In this document: piece after piece, positions 11,701-26,700 of the stretch
Layout of the letters: each line of letters opens with the position of its first letter
How positions within the stretch are numbered: the stretch's first letter is position 1
Source of the DNA: Odontesthes bonariensis
Lineage: Eukaryota; Chordata; Actinopteri; Atheriniformes; Atherinopsidae
Length of the DNA: 64,000 nt
Assembly (NCBI RefSeq): GCF_027942865.1
Contig: NC_134517.1
Coordinates: 6,405,705 to 6,469,704 of the forward strand
Reading direction: 5' to 3'
The notes under the pieces: generated by a model
What the model was told of the DNA's origin: nothing
The model's input: only the letters and a program-made list of their open reading frames with translations
Databases searched by the model: none
Made by a program: the position numbers and the translations under genes

Positions 11701-14700
11701 TAACAAATCCAACTGTGCAGTCTAACCAATGGCTTGAAATTGTGTCAGTTTAAAAAGAAAAGACAAAAAGTAACACATTAAAAGACACTTACGACAATGT
11801 TGAGCTGCTGCAGACACAAACATCATTATCTTCTCAGTTAAAGTAAGTCTCTGAATCTCTACTGGCTTTGCTTTATGCACCTTAATACATAGCTAAACAG
11901 GTATGCAGTGTGATGAAAGAGCATCATGCAGAAGTGTCTTTTGTCTCTGCATCATAAATCAACCGCGTAACTGCTGAAGAACCTGTCTGACTTGACCACT
12001 GAAAGTACACGGGTATAGGTGCTATAAGGCTCCTGGGTTTTTAAGAAGGACCTCACTGTTTACGGTAACATTTAAGAGCATTTTTATTCAGTTTCTTTAA
12101 ACTCAGTTTTTGATCGGTTTCAAATCCCAAGAAATCTGCCCTGATCTTTCGCAGCTTAATAGCTTAACAATCCACAGTGTGTTCCAGCCATCTGCCAACT
12201 TTGAAAGTCGGCTGTTGTTGAGTAGTGAAAAAAAAAAGTATGCAGCAGTTTTATCAGAGCGTTTTCACTCTTCCTGTTGCAGCTGAAAACACTGCTAATA
12301 AGAGCTGGGGAGTGAACCATAACAATTCCAATGGGGGCCATAAAACAAAAACAATGCGCTGCAGATGGGGGAGGGAAGAGTCCAAGGCAATTCCGTTATA
12401 GATTTGTCCCTATGTATTAAAAATTACATATAGGAGTAAATTTTTTATGAATATATTGAAAACTACTTAAAGAGTTCTTCAGCAGCTTTCCTGCAAAGAT
12501 TTTGAATTCAAAGAATGCAAACTAATCCCTATTGTTTCTGATTAATAATGTGAATTTTTCATGATAAGCTTGGGTGCAGAATCTGTTCTACTTGAAACGA
12601 TTTGAAATCTGTAGGGTGACAAAACACTGACATGCTAGCCAACCGCAAATCCTAGATTCAGTATTTTGGGACCGCAGATAGTTGCGGGAGCACAGGTTTA
12701 GGGAAGTTGTACCGGTGTTGCTTAGCAACACAGTAAATGGATCATTTTTAACTGTGCTTAAAACTTCACTGTTGAGATAACAACTTCAAAAAGTGTGACT
12801 TAGAGTGGCTTAGTGTGACAAGTGGTCATCTTTATCAAGTGCATCATTTCGGTTGTACTTGAAATCAACCGTTAATACATAAGCTTTGTAGCGTAGTGGC
12901 TAACCTTAGGTTCCAGTGATTGTGTGATGGCTTCAGGTCGGTTTTAAAAGAACAATCTTTAATCTTAAAAGGCAACTTTTTTTGTCAGAGAAATGCCAAT
13001 GTGTCAGAATAATTTCAGTGTCAATTGAACCAATGGTATTAGGCAAAGTGTTCTCATTTTAATATTATGTGTACAGGGTGAAAATGAAATGGAAGCCCAA
13101 ATTAAAAAAAAGAAGCCAATGAGATTTCAACAGATACTGACTTCTCACAACACCTAAGCTAATCTATAGATTTTTGTTGTTAGTTTACGTAAAAAACCCA
13201 ATATGTCACTGAGATCAAACAGGCCACATGCCTCAGCATGTCTCTTCAGGAATGGAGGATAGATGATTTCAACATATTTTCAAAATTACTCCGAGGATCT
13301 TCCCTTTGTGCAGTGCTTCCTTTAAAATCAAAAACTACTAATGACCTCAAGTTTTTGGCGGTATAATGAAAAGAATGAGAGACTTCATTAGTCTTATAGT
13401 TTAGTTCAACATCTAATTTCTTGACACAATAACTGGACAACACAATGGTCTCATCCAGAGAAAGATACAGATGCCATCCAATAAGTGCGAAACTTTTGGA
13501 GCAATATGTTTAAAAACACAAGAAGCTCATTTAAACATTTACAAAACAAAAAAATATATACTTTTCTCTAGCTGAGACACCAACACAGCTAGTAAACAGT
13601 AAAAGTGCTGTCTCTTTCTAGTACACACATACATATTCTCAGAATAGCTATCTAATAAGTTACTGCAGGTACTAATCAAGAAAAGAGAAATAACAAAAAA
13701 AATAGCAATAAAACGCTTAAAATCCATCAACAAAGCTGGTAACTTTGCCAAGTTTGATCTCTTCTTTGTTATGGGAAAAACTATGAGCTTCACCCATATT
13801 GATTTGTTGGATGAGAGGTGATTCATGTCGGTCTTAAGATATTCAGTATGGTGATACCATACTCAGACTCCTTTCATTGACAGACTGCTGCTGGGTTGTA
13901 CACACTAGCTTTCTGGACAGGTTATTTTCAGCTGATGTAATAACAGTGCGTGTGCTGAGGTGGCTAAGTGGCCCTGAGGGTGGATTAGCTTCATTAGTCT
14001 TAATCACAACATGACAAACGCCACTGGACTTGGATAGTGACCTGGAAATACTTCCAGCTGAGTCAAGAGTCATAAATATCTGCTCTGAATAGGAAGCCTG
14101 TTGTCCACTGAATGAATACTACAGAAATCAGTTTCTGACTACAACTGAAAACAAAAGGTGTTAAATCATTATCAACCCAATAATGTGAGGCTTCTTGAAT
14201 GGGTTTTGTTGTGTTCAAACAACCAAAAGATTAAGAATAGGTTTCTGAAACCACAGAGAAGTCTTATCTGTTACAAACATTCACGCCAACCTTATTTATA
14301 GACTAGATAAAGCAGCTCAGCAATACCTTCCATACAAGGAATTCGTTAGCTAATGTTTCTGAGTAGGTCACAAACACACAGTGGATATTAAAAGACACAT
14401 AAAATAGTGGGAAAAAATGTAGCACCGACTTTACCTTTATAAGTGAAGTACATACAATAGCTCCAGCATTCACCATAGGGTTGTGGGGTTTATCTGCCAA
14501 ACAGCAAGAACTCAGTTAGCATGCTGTAGAGGATCATAGTGCACACCTTCAGTCTAAAGCTTTGTATATAGACAGATCAAACATAATGAATCAAGTACAT
14601 ATTGACACATTGACTAAACACATTATAGATTAAAAAGACAAAACAAAAACGACATCTCATTATACTTGGACAATGACAATAAAGGCATAGTTGTCTATCT

Positions 14701-17700
14701 GTTGCTGTATGTTCCCTTTAATTAAATGACAATAAAATACAAGGATAATGTATTCAGTGTATAATTTTGCATTGAAAGTTTCATGTTCAAGTGGCCACAT
14801 ATTAAAGAATGCGCTCGACTTAAACTAAGAAAACCTGTTTGTCTGTTCCTATGTCTGTTTTGTTGTATGAAATTAGTTCTTATCCCAATGTCCAAAACAA
14901 CCTCATAGAACAATGGCACAATTAGAAATTTAGCCAAGACAAATTTGGATTTACAAATATCTGAATTTATTACAGTTGTTTCTGCCAGGCAGAATTATCA
15001 TATTGGCAGTAAAACAACTAAATAAATAATAAAAACTACGATCACGCAAAATTCAAGGTGGTTTTTTAACTGTTTTGAAAACCATCGCGTTGTTTGTTTC
15101 TTTCTGACAGTGGCGACAACAACAGTAATATCGTCTCTTCCGACTTCCGGTTCACGACCCCGGGAAAAAATCTCGAGCATGCGCAATGACTGAATGTAAA
15201 TGTAAATATAATAACCCATATATTCCCAGAGGTTAAAGTCATTCCTGCGGAAGAGCTCTCACCATCCTCTTCATGTGAATGTCTACGACAGCTGGCTAAT
15301 ATGTTTTGATGACTGCAGGTGGATAATTATCTGTGTTCACTCTGTGACAAAGTCTAAAATGATCCAGGGAAGACCTTGCAAAACAGGAAAAGCATTGATC
15401 TGAAGAGGAAACCCTTAAAGTCTTTCCTTTTTCAAACATCATGTGGCTTCAAATGAGAGAAAGCAGCTGCCTTGCATTTCCAAAGCCTCTTCTCTAAAGT
15501 GTGCTCACTTCCTGTTCGCTTTAATAGCCATTCTGAGTCATTTCCATTATTAAGGAGAAAGCTTTTCTGCCTCAAATCTTTAAAAAAGTTTGAGAACAGC
15601 ACTTACATCAACCACATTTCCTAAATAGTGTTTGAATCTTCTGCAAGGATATCCCAGCGGTTATACTGTGGTATAAAGGCGGTAGCATGGTTGCCGCGTC
15701 TGTCACGGCGGTGTCGCACCGTGACGTCAAAATGACGTTTCAGGCCTGGCGCTTCCCTTGAAAAGACGGCGCAGCGCGTTGTCGTGCACCAGTCGATTTT
15801 TGTAACTTGGCGGCGCCGAGCACAACGAACCGGATGGACCGATGTGAGACCAGGCTCAGTGAGGAGGTGCGTTTGTACAGGCAGCTGTACGAAACTGCAG
15901 TGAAACAGCACAGGGACCACGTAAACTCCCCAAACTGGTGCACAGAGATTGGCAGAACTTTGGGGAAAGAGGGAGAGTTCTGTAAGAATGTGTGGAAGAA
16001 GCTACGGGACAGATACGTGAAGGCAAAGAAGAGGGCAGAGACTCTGTTGATGCCGGGGGCTTCAAACCTTCCCCTCTTTTAACTGAATTAAAAAATTAAA
16101 ATGATCCGAAAACTGCAGCAGTATCATTAATTACAGTATTCCTGCTCTTGACAGTGGCATTGTTTTCTTCTCCACTTTCGTGGTTGTAGAGTAGAGGTAA
16201 CCTTCACGTAGCAGCGCCACCTCTGTGACGGAGAAAATTGCAACTACTGGCGTGCAACGACTTGCGCCACTATATAGGGTCCTATGGCGGGCACGAACTC
16301 GTGACGTCATCAACGCGGCAACCATGCTAGAGCCTTTAGAGGATCAAACTCAGGATGTGACAACAAGATATCTGCAACTCAAGGACCAGCCAAGGGATTT
16401 CCTCCAAAAACTCAGTCACTACTTTCAATCTGAAAACAATTACTGTTCAATTGTTATTTTAAGTGGGAGACAGCAACTTAAATTAGTTCAACCCCAACAA
16501 TGTTGCCATGCAGTTCAATCGCCCTTCTTCTTGCTCTCCTTATGCTATAGATAGAAAAGTTAATCAATGCTGATAATTGACGATATAACTCTGTGGGTAC
16601 GTAGTGACAGACTGCTGCCCCAAGCATTACTGTGGTCATCGGGGAATGTAGTAGTCTGAAAAAATTATTAATGTTGCTGGGTAAAATGGCATTCACAAAC
16701 CATCTACAGCTTTTCCATGGCTTACATAAACTCAGTTCCACATTTACAGACTGCATACCAACAAAAAAGTGTAGCAGTTTGTATAGCAGGGGGATGCAAA
16801 TATACCCTTCAGTTCAAATTCCATTTTCAGTTAATTGATTTAAATATCAAGATTAATATGAAAAAATAATAAACATGAACTTTTTGAGCAGCTGCAAGCC
16901 AGTTAACACCACATAAATGATCCACTATCAAACACGCATTAGGTCAACACTGGATTATTTCAAGAAAGAATTGGTCATATGAGTTTATTCTTCAATCACA
17001 TAAGAAGAAAAGTAAAAGTGGGAAAAAATAACTGACGCTGAAACCTCACCATCTTCATCCAGAAAGAGCTTATTAAAGCGGAGACCGCTGGGCTCCTTCC
17101 CAATGAAGCTATGCACATACTCTGTGCCATGGTCATGAACAGCAACAGCATACTTCAAAGGCTTGACACAAGACTGCAGACAGAACGGGACTTTAGTGTC
17201 TCCCACTGTGTGTCTGTAACAGAAAAAAAAAAGATAGCATATGAAAACAGAAACCAAACTGGAGGAGTTATAAAACAAGTAAGCACTCATTAATTAATAA
17301 GAATGTCATTGCAAATCCATACTTTATTGTGAGTGTTAGGGAAGATTACAGCGTTATAACAAGACTGCATTATCTTTATGACTTAATTTACACAAAAACA
17401 CTGGATGGATGGAATTTTACAACAACCTATCAGAGAACAGGTTGATGAAAACACCTCATGTAATCATGACACAACACTTCCGATTATTATCTATCTGCAC
17501 CAGTTAGTCATTTCTGAGTGTCTATATAGATGAAACACTAAAGCCTGTACATGATAACGCAATAGCATGCAATAAATCAAGTCAAATCGTAACCTAAAAA
17601 TTTGTTTCACTACACTTTTAACCAGTGCTCCAAATATTCTGTCTGGCCCTTGACATGGAGTAGTCTAAGGATCATTAGCCTTCATATGGAAAGTCAAATT

Positions 17701-20700
17701 AAATACATTTCACCACCAGTTCATCAGTTATATTTGAAATGTAAAAATAACTGTCAAACATAGGTTTAAAAAAAAAAAAAGCTGTTAGAAGTCCACATTG
17801 AAATCAATGGAAGCAATTTCGTAATTATTCTACTACAATTAGTGTGACCACAGTGCAGTTACACATGAATGCTCACAGCAGAGTATCTTAGTGCCAACTT
17901 TGATATACCAAGCAAGCAATTCTTCAGTTCTTATATCCTGCTTATGACTTTGTCTCACCTCTGTCCATCAACTGTGCACAAGGAGACTGCCCATAAGTCA
18001 GGGCTGAATTTGGCAAGCTGGGGAATGTAGTCTGCAACCTGAAAGAGAGGTAAGACAGAGGGGAGAGTGTGTCAACCCAGCAGTGTTTCACCTTACACTG
18101 TTGACGTCTGCTGAGGCTCAGGCTTCAATGGAAAGCCACAGTCCACTAACAATGCACAATAAGAAGACTGACACAGCTTAAATCCTCATCTGCACCGAAA
18201 AAATAAATAAATTAATTAAAAAAAGTCCACCCTCAGACACATCCACCCTTAAGCAAAAAAAATTCCATCAACCTTTTCTCATGTGCAACTTCAAAATCTG
18301 CATTTAAAATCCTTGATGACAACATGAAAAATGAAAAAGAGCCTTTCCCGTTTTTCCTTAGTTTAGTCATTTCAGGTGCAGATGGAATGCCATGGCAAAA
18401 CAGCCTCAGTATACTGGAACCGATGTCTTCTACATCAGCTGGCTATGTATGGATTAGGACTCAGCTGACTATAGGCCACCTTTGAAGAAGACATTTTGAC
18501 TTGTAACAGGAGTAAAAGCACAAACTTTGATAGTAAAAGAACATTAAGACAGAGTTTACATTCCGTCAACTGCAACTTCATTCATTTTTTTTAAAATTTG
18601 ATGTCCTTTCTGATATCAGAAACTAAATGTCTCTTAAATCTTCAAAAACAAAAAAAAATGTGTCAGAGGGACATAACTAAACAACAACAGGAAGGACTCT
18701 TACTTACAGATAGATCATCAAGTTATAAATCTGAATGAAATAAAAAAGCTTATTCCTTTGGCAGTTACAAACCCCTCTCTTGACCTTTTGACAGCACTCA
18801 CCCCACACCTCTTCCACTGCATCACCGCCTCCGCCACCTGCTCCCAATCTGACGGCAGACACCTTTGCCTCATTTTTTACTGACAAAGTTGCAGTTTACC
18901 AAACTGCCCACATCCGAACCTTCTCTAAACATGTGTGCCACTAAAGCAGCATGCAGAAGTCCTACTGCATCATTTTCTTCATTCACTCCTCTCACTGAAA
19001 GATGTGTATCTAAACTTCTCACATGTAGCGGTCCTACTACATGCCCGCTGGACACTGTTCCGACTAATCTATTCCAGTCCATTGCTCCTTCTGTAACTGC
19101 AGCAGTCACACATGTGATTAATGCATCACTGACATCGGGCACATTTCCTACCACATTCAAGCAAGCTCGGGTAACACTGCTGCTCAAGAAACCTTCCCTC
19201 CCTGAAACTCAAGTGGAGAACTATCGGCCGGTCTCTCCCGTTTCTGTCTAATACCATTGAAAGGGCGGTCCTTAAACGGGTCACAGATTACCTCTCACAA
19301 AATAACCTCCTTGATCCAAACCCATCTGGGCCACTCCACTGAAACGGCTCTGTTGGCTGTGACAGAAGCCTTAAAAGAAGCCAGAACGACAGCTAAGTCC
19401 TCAGTTGCGTTTGACACTGTCAACCATTGTATCCTTCTGTCCATACTCTCCAGCATGGGCATCATAGGGAGAGAACAATACCTCACTGGATGGTCATTCA
19501 AAGTATCTTGGCTTGGTCACACTTCTGCAGCGCACCACGTCGCCGCAGGGGTCCCCCAAGGTTCAGTACTGGGACCTCTTCTCTTTGCCATATACACCAC
19601 CTGACTGGGCCAGATCATCCGATCACATGGCTTCTCATACCAATGTTATGCTGACGATACCCAGCTCTATCTGTCATTCCCACCTGATGACCACACGGTC
19701 TCAGCACGAATCTCAGACTGTCTCTCTGGCATATTGAAATGGATGAAAGCCCATCACCTCCAACTCAACCTCTTTAAAACTGAACTGCATGTCTTTCCAG
19801 CCAAACCAAGCATACACCATAGCATCTGCATCCAAACTGAATCCCTATCTCTTGCTCCATCAAATGTCGCTTGGGTGTCATGATTGATGACCAACTAACC
19901 TTTAAAGATCATGTTGCCTCCGTTGCTCGATGATATCGCTTCGCATTGCTAAACATAAGACAGATCAGGCCACACCTAACCCAACCCAGCTCCTGGTGCA
20001 GGCCATGGTTATCTCCCACCTTGACTACTGCAACGCTTTCCTAACTGGTTTCCCAGCCTGTGCTGTGAAACCGCTACAGATGGTACAGAACGCAGCGGCA
20101 TGTCTGGTCTTCAATCAGCCGAAAAGAGCACACGTCACCCCTCTATTCATTGAACTGCACTGGCTACCAATAGCCGTCCGCATCAAATTCAAGTCACTGA
20201 TGTTAACCTACAAAGTCCTTAATGGAACGGCTCCAATCTACTTATATGCTCTTAGGCTTATGTCACAACTCGGTCACTCCGGTCATCAAAGTATTGTCGT
20301 CTGGCAGTGCCTACACCACGCTTAAGACAATCCAGACACTTTTCATGTGTCATTCCACGATGGTGGAATGACCTACCAAGTGCTACAAGAACCGGGTTTT
20401 TCTCTTTGCTCTTTAAACAACCAAACATTTCCGTAGCTAGCAGGAAAGAGATGGCTCAACAAACAGAATCAGAGGAAAATACATCAGTAATGTGTGAAAG
20501 TAGCAGGTAACTCTCTGCAATGGAGAACACCACAATGATACTTTTGACATGTTCAGGAATGGACCGCCCAACCACCAATACTCAGAAGACAGCTTTAGAA
20601 CACAATGCACCAAACTGTCAGAATAGACTGATGATTATGAAACTATATGCAGTTAAATAATGAGTATGAAAAAAAATAAAATAAATAGTCATGGATCTAC

Positions 20701-23700
20701 GGACACACCTGTCCTCCAGAGAGATTTTTGGCATTCTCATAAAGCTCGTCAATATGGGAGGTGAAGGACTGGAAATCGGGGATGACGAACTTCTTTCGGA
20801 AGGCCTGTGTGAGCAGGACAATGTTGCTCTGGACACACCTGATGAACAAACGACAAACAGCATGCTAAAATACAGTGACAGCATGCAACTGAAGGAAAAG
20901 TTTGTCAACCAAGTTAGCAACTCTGAAGTCTGACAAACTTCAATGGAAGTTTATAGTGGTTTTTGATGAAGAAAGATCATTGAAACACAGTGACTCCTTG
21001 ATTTACAGGGCGCAATAAAGAACACAGCCTCAATTACATTTCGTTCCAGATTGACACCATAAAACACACTACCAAAAGTGAAACTAAATAATTATGTGTA
21101 ATGACAAAAATGTATTGAATGCTTTGTTAAGACTGGAGTGAGTAAAGGTATTTTGGAAATGTGATAAAAATCACAACTAAGGCATGTGATGTAGATAAAA
21201 GATAGAAACATGATTAGCTTTACTTTTTAAACAGGTGCCTGTCGAGTGTAACGCCATCTGAAGTCTTCTTCAAAGTCTCTTTGAGGGTGTCCATGCACTC
21301 CTTCAGGCGGGGATCTCCAGTGCGAAGCCCTGTAGCTTTAAGTGCCTAAATTAGTACAGTAAAAGCAGAAATGTAAAAAAACTGCACATTAATACAAACA
21401 AGCTTTTCTTTTGGAACACAAAATATGTATGGGCAACAACCAAAAGTCTTGTTAAAGCAGTTCTCATTGTGATCACTGGTTTGTGATCACTTGGATAAAT
21501 GTTAGAGCATGTATTACTGCAACAAAGCACCCTGCTGAACTGAATATGAAGGACTTACTGTGAGAAATTTGTGAGCAGGAATCTTCTCTTTACCCTCTGC
21601 GACTGTGTAGAAGAGCAAATCCTCCAAACTGGGAAGGATTCCTGCATTTCTTCTCCTAGGTTAGAAAATTAGAGAACAGTATTTGTAGAAGACTCAGCAC
21701 TGCCAGTGCATTACTACCTGAGAGGTAATAATGCCCTTTAAAAGTACCATGGATCTTTTAGATTTAAGGTTATGTTGACAAATACAACAACAGTCTGCCA
21801 GCCAGGTTGATCTGCAGCTGCAGTGCCCTTCAGCCCTTTCTATCATAAGCCTAAGCCTATGCCCACCTGTCATGCCAATATAGACAAAAAGCTAATCTCT
21901 AGCTACTGATAGTCTTATCACATTAGTAAGGAATTCCATCCACACATTAGAAATATACAATCAAAACATGAATTGAATTATCCAAAGAGAATGTGTGTGT
22001 TTACGAGTGACAAAAGGCCTAATAATGCAAAAAGAACATCTTCAAATGCATCCCAGATGGCAGGTGGACTATCAGGTGGACAGGACAACAAAGTTTTATC
22101 GCAGTAAATAGGAAGATAATGATGCAGATAAAGCTGAACGTGCTCAAAAATGTGCCAGTCAGACCAGTCTTGATCATAACGAAGGTTATGAAAGATAGTG
22201 AAAGCTGAACTACACTATATGCACCGCAGAATGAGCCTGCATTTAAACAGCAAACAAGACATATTACTGGATGTATTGGAATGGGAATCTAAAGGGGATT
22301 TTTTAATGTGAAGAAGAACATTAAAAAAAGTGGCTCAATATAACGGATAACGTTCCAGACCTTCTTCATAACATAGTGATTAAACAACAAAGTAGCTTCA
22401 GTCAGAGATTTCTTCACCTCAGCAGCTATAAGGACCGGTAGAGAAGGTTATCAATATCCACAGCAATAGCCTTGCACACTGACTCTTTATAATAATTCTA
22501 CAATGACTATTGAGAATATATCAATTATACTGCAGCAACATAATTTCTCTTTAGGGATTAATTAAGTTGTTTTTTTAAAAACTGCATGCCGTTTTATTTT
22601 ATTCATGACTCACTGTTTTTTATAGCTTTTGCAACCACTGCTAAAATTGAAGTACAGAACACAAACTCGTGTATATTTACAGTACAATTCATCAACCATC
22701 ACTGAGAGGTGATCTCAGAATTTAAAAACATTTAACACTGCATAAAACCATCACTGAATTAATTTTGGTGATTGGTTACTTGTTCTGTATCTAACACCCT
22801 TGTGCTAAATGTCATTGCTCACAGTTTTGAAGGCAGTGTCTGGAGTACCGTTGGACCCAACCTAAATTCCAGAAATTCTCATGTCTTTAGTGCTGCCCCA
22901 ACCAATGTGGCTCTTGGATTAATAAAGCAAACACTGTGGCCTGTTCACACACTGGTCATGACACAGCAGCACAGTCTGCAGTGGAGCAAACTCGGCTCAT
23001 TAGCTAAAAAGCACTCAGGCTTTCCGATACAGGTTTGACTTTTACAACATTGTTGCAAAATTTTAAAAATCCACTGACATGAAGATATGGGAAGGATCCA
23101 GCTTTGTGAAATAAAAAAAGTTCATCCTAAATGATGGCCTCATGTTGCCCATAGCAACAAAAACCTTTCACCCAATCCCCAGCAGTGACTGTGGCTAACA
23201 CTGCCAATAGGTAATGATTCCATTTGAAGGAACCTTTAAAAATAGAACAACTTTTTATCTAAAGCTAAATTAAACTTAAATGCTTCCCACTACTCAGATT
23301 GAATACCTCTCACTCAGTGAAACAGTTGCCACATCAGCATTTGAAATGCTTCATCTCCTCTTTTTTCAACATATTTCCTGTTCCCTACAGAGTAAACACA
23401 GCCAAGGTAACCGCATCTGAATGTGTTGGAGATCCACTGAAATGCTGTCAGTCAAGCATACATAATTACAAGAGTGAGTTATTGACCAGGCATATGTTAC
23501 TACAAAAGCTATTTCGAGCATTGAAATTAGCACCAGGATCTAAGAGTCACAAGGCAACAGGTAAACTAGCCTAAAGGCACACCAATGTGCAATATTCATT
23601 GATGAAACACCCCGACTGATGGCAGGTTTAGGACCATGCTGAGTGTAAGCTAAAGCAAAAAGTGGATCAACCATAACTGAGACCCAAACTTCTCCACCAC

Positions 23701-26700
23701 TTCAGGTGATAACCACAGAGAAATTATTCAAGATTGTGAAAAGCTCATTCGGCACCATCAATTGCTCTTTAGTGGGTGAGGTGCGTTTGCTTTTTCTAGG
23801 GTGTGCACTTTCTGCTCTAAAATGAGAAAGGGCCACAAGTCAATGCCGTCTGCAGAAAACAGGACACAATTGGGTAATTTATGGGGCAGCAAGTCTGCCA
23901 TTAAAAGGCTGACAAACAAATTTAGAACATCTTGCAGTCTGCTGGAGAAGAGCTCTGTCATCTGAGAAAATAACTGCATTAATTCTGTTGTGTTTTTCAT
24001 ATATTCATCTCAAGGAAATAACCTTAATTTAACATGGAAATCATTGTAATACCCATAGAGCTTATAGTGTACTTGCTTATTCAAGTGTCAATACAAACAG
24101 TATTGTGTATATACTTCTGGAATTCTTTGTGTTTCCAGATTTTTTGTGTTTCCCCGCTACGTCTTTGGGAATCCCCACCCCCGACTTCTTCAAACAAACC
24201 AGCGTGAAGCAGCGGGGGGGGGGTTATTCCCAATGACGTAGCGGGGAGTGTGCTTCGGCTGTATTTTCCGCACTGGAAACTAGTCCCAAACCGACATGAG
24301 CAAAGTAAACCGAACCTTTCGTGTAGATTTAGACAGTCATTTGCACTCGATGTGAAAGTACACCACTCACACAGTAATTAGAAGGTAAATCAAGTAAATT
24401 AATTCACGTTGGGCAAAATATTTCGAGTGGCGACGCTGGCGACGCTAGCATGTATGTATTACGCGCAACCAAGCAGTGGTCAGTGCTGTGAGATTCGGAC
24501 AATGCCTGGGTCGCCAGGAAAACGCTCCCACACACTTATTTATGTCTCGGGAATGCGGGGATACACTTAATTTGGCCTGGGGGTGGCATATCCCTTTAAG
24601 CTTACAGTTTCAAAGTTCAGTTCCACTTCTTCAGTTATTAGTTTAGTAAATTCGCTGCCTATAAAGGCTAATATTTGTCTTTTAAAATATTGCTGTAAAT
24701 TTGTGTAGGCATGTCCCGCAGTCTAAGTGCTGAATTCACCCAATTGAGTGACATTAAAGCGATAATGTGTGATATTTCACGGACAATGAATGTCTCCATG
24801 TCGCTCCGCCAATTTAAAACTACGGGATTTGTCATGTCATCAGCTTCGCTTTCCGTTTCCACATTGGAAACGGAAAATGTGAAGCTGATGACATGTCCTT
24901 CTACAAATCCCGTAGTTTTAAAATGGCGGAGCAACATGGAGACATTCACTGGAGTGTAACCACAGCCCTTTTACAGACAGCCGTTCCACTTCCTATTCGC
25001 CCCATTATAAAAAATTTGGCTGCAGTTCAGTTGATTTTCTCTGGGGGCGCTGGCGAGCGAGTGCAGAATGACCATTTTCCATAGGGCTGGCGCTAATAAC
25101 TCAAAAAATGTCCCCGCTAGCGACTGAAACCTGAAAATATTACTGTGATTTCTGACAGCGGGATGTAGATTTATATCAAAAGTACAATAACCTGGCATTT
25201 TGCTAACGGAATCTGATGAACGCACGGCAGATTACGACCGGCTGCTTTACGGCACTCGTCCACTGTGCCAGAGTGCTAACCTGGTGCTGCTAACAACAAC
25301 CAAAGCTAAACCAGAGGCTAGTCAGAGAGTATGTAAAAGGGATGTGCTGAAATCTGTAACTATTTGAGCTAACACCTCTCTGCTAGCTCAGCGCTAGGAC
25401 TGACCATGCCGTAAAGTGATGCCACATGCCTGACGTCACTCGTGAGGCAATACTGACAATAAATGTGTATTTTAAAAAGATCTAGCGAGTCTAAAAAATC
25501 AAACCAAGTGCCGTTTGAAAGGATAATTTATCCTTCCTTTAGGAAAATGAAAATAAAAAAATATAAAAAATTCTATCCAAAGCAATGGCTGGATCTAATG
25601 TGGATTTCATAGTACCACCATAGAGTTCGGCGTGCTCTGCACTGCTTCGTTGGCGCCCCTAGAGTGCAGTACCACCCGGAAATAGCCGCCAGTTTTCCCT
25701 CTCCTCATAATAGAGACTCTCTGGTGTAACACTCTAATGTACATTCGTATGCTGAATATAAAGAATATAAGAACACTGCACTTTTGTGATGGAGGTAATT
25801 AATAACGATTGAGGTAATACTTGTGAATGATAAGACTCAAATTTGTTAATAGACAACGTGAAATATTACACATTATGGCTTTAAACACAACATCCACAAC
25901 CCCGCGCTAAATGTCAGGTCCTGAAAGCACATGGACGGTTCAGATATTCGAAAATAAAATGTGAAATAGCAGTTACGGATCATTTACAATCAAAAATCCA
26001 TAACGGCAAATATTTCACATCCTATCCAGACAGCTCACTACAAAGAGTTGTAATAGGAATACTTGAGCATACATTTTATATCCAACATTGTGGAAATCTC
26101 ACCAAAACTTCCAGTGACTATGTTAGTCAGTTCTACAATTAATAGATGGCAGCTTCACTTAGTGTGCTTTCATTTGGTGTTACGAAACGCAAATAAAACA
26201 TCAACGCTGCCATTAGTGATCAACCAGAAAATATAACCAAATAGGAGGCAGTTAACCATGTAGCGAGACAGCTTGCTTTAACCTGCATTACACTGTAAAG
26301 GAGAACAGGGACAACATTACAACCTGACTACTGACTACTTAAAAACTGTTGCACCACGCTTCGCGTTATCTTAACATTATCAAATGGCAAACAAAACATA
26401 AAAGCCAGCAAGGCCAGCCAAAGTCTCGTTTAATTTTAACTAACAAACTCGTGTTCGTATTTTAAAAAAGCCGTAATAATAAGATGCTGGGCAGAAAGCC
26501 ACCGGAAGGCTCCAGCCTCACATGGAGCTGCTGCTGTCGGAGGTAGGCCATAACAGTAAGCTTGTAGTGTTCTTGTGTATAACTTTGAACATTTTTCTTG
26601 GCTAGAAGTCTTTTTTTTTTCTTTACTACAGACAAATGTATATATTCTAACAAGAGGATAATGGATTAGTTTGTTTCCGGAGCGCTAGTTATGACAGTGT

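Noticed and set aside
18865-20325. Several ORFs with reverse-transcriptase motifs
   Set aside because: Real L2 LINE homology but broken by frameshifts and stops and lacking the endonuclease part; a dead mobile element, not a retron or host gene.
23758-24000. 80-aa minus-strand ORF in gls intron 1
   Set aside because: No recognised similarity, and no expected gls sequence belongs here; the exons on either side already join in phase.
24668-24959. Two overlapping opposite-strand ORFs of 82-93 aa with similar peptides
   Set aside because: They are mirror products of the 165-bp palindrome in a TTAA-flanked element, not genes.
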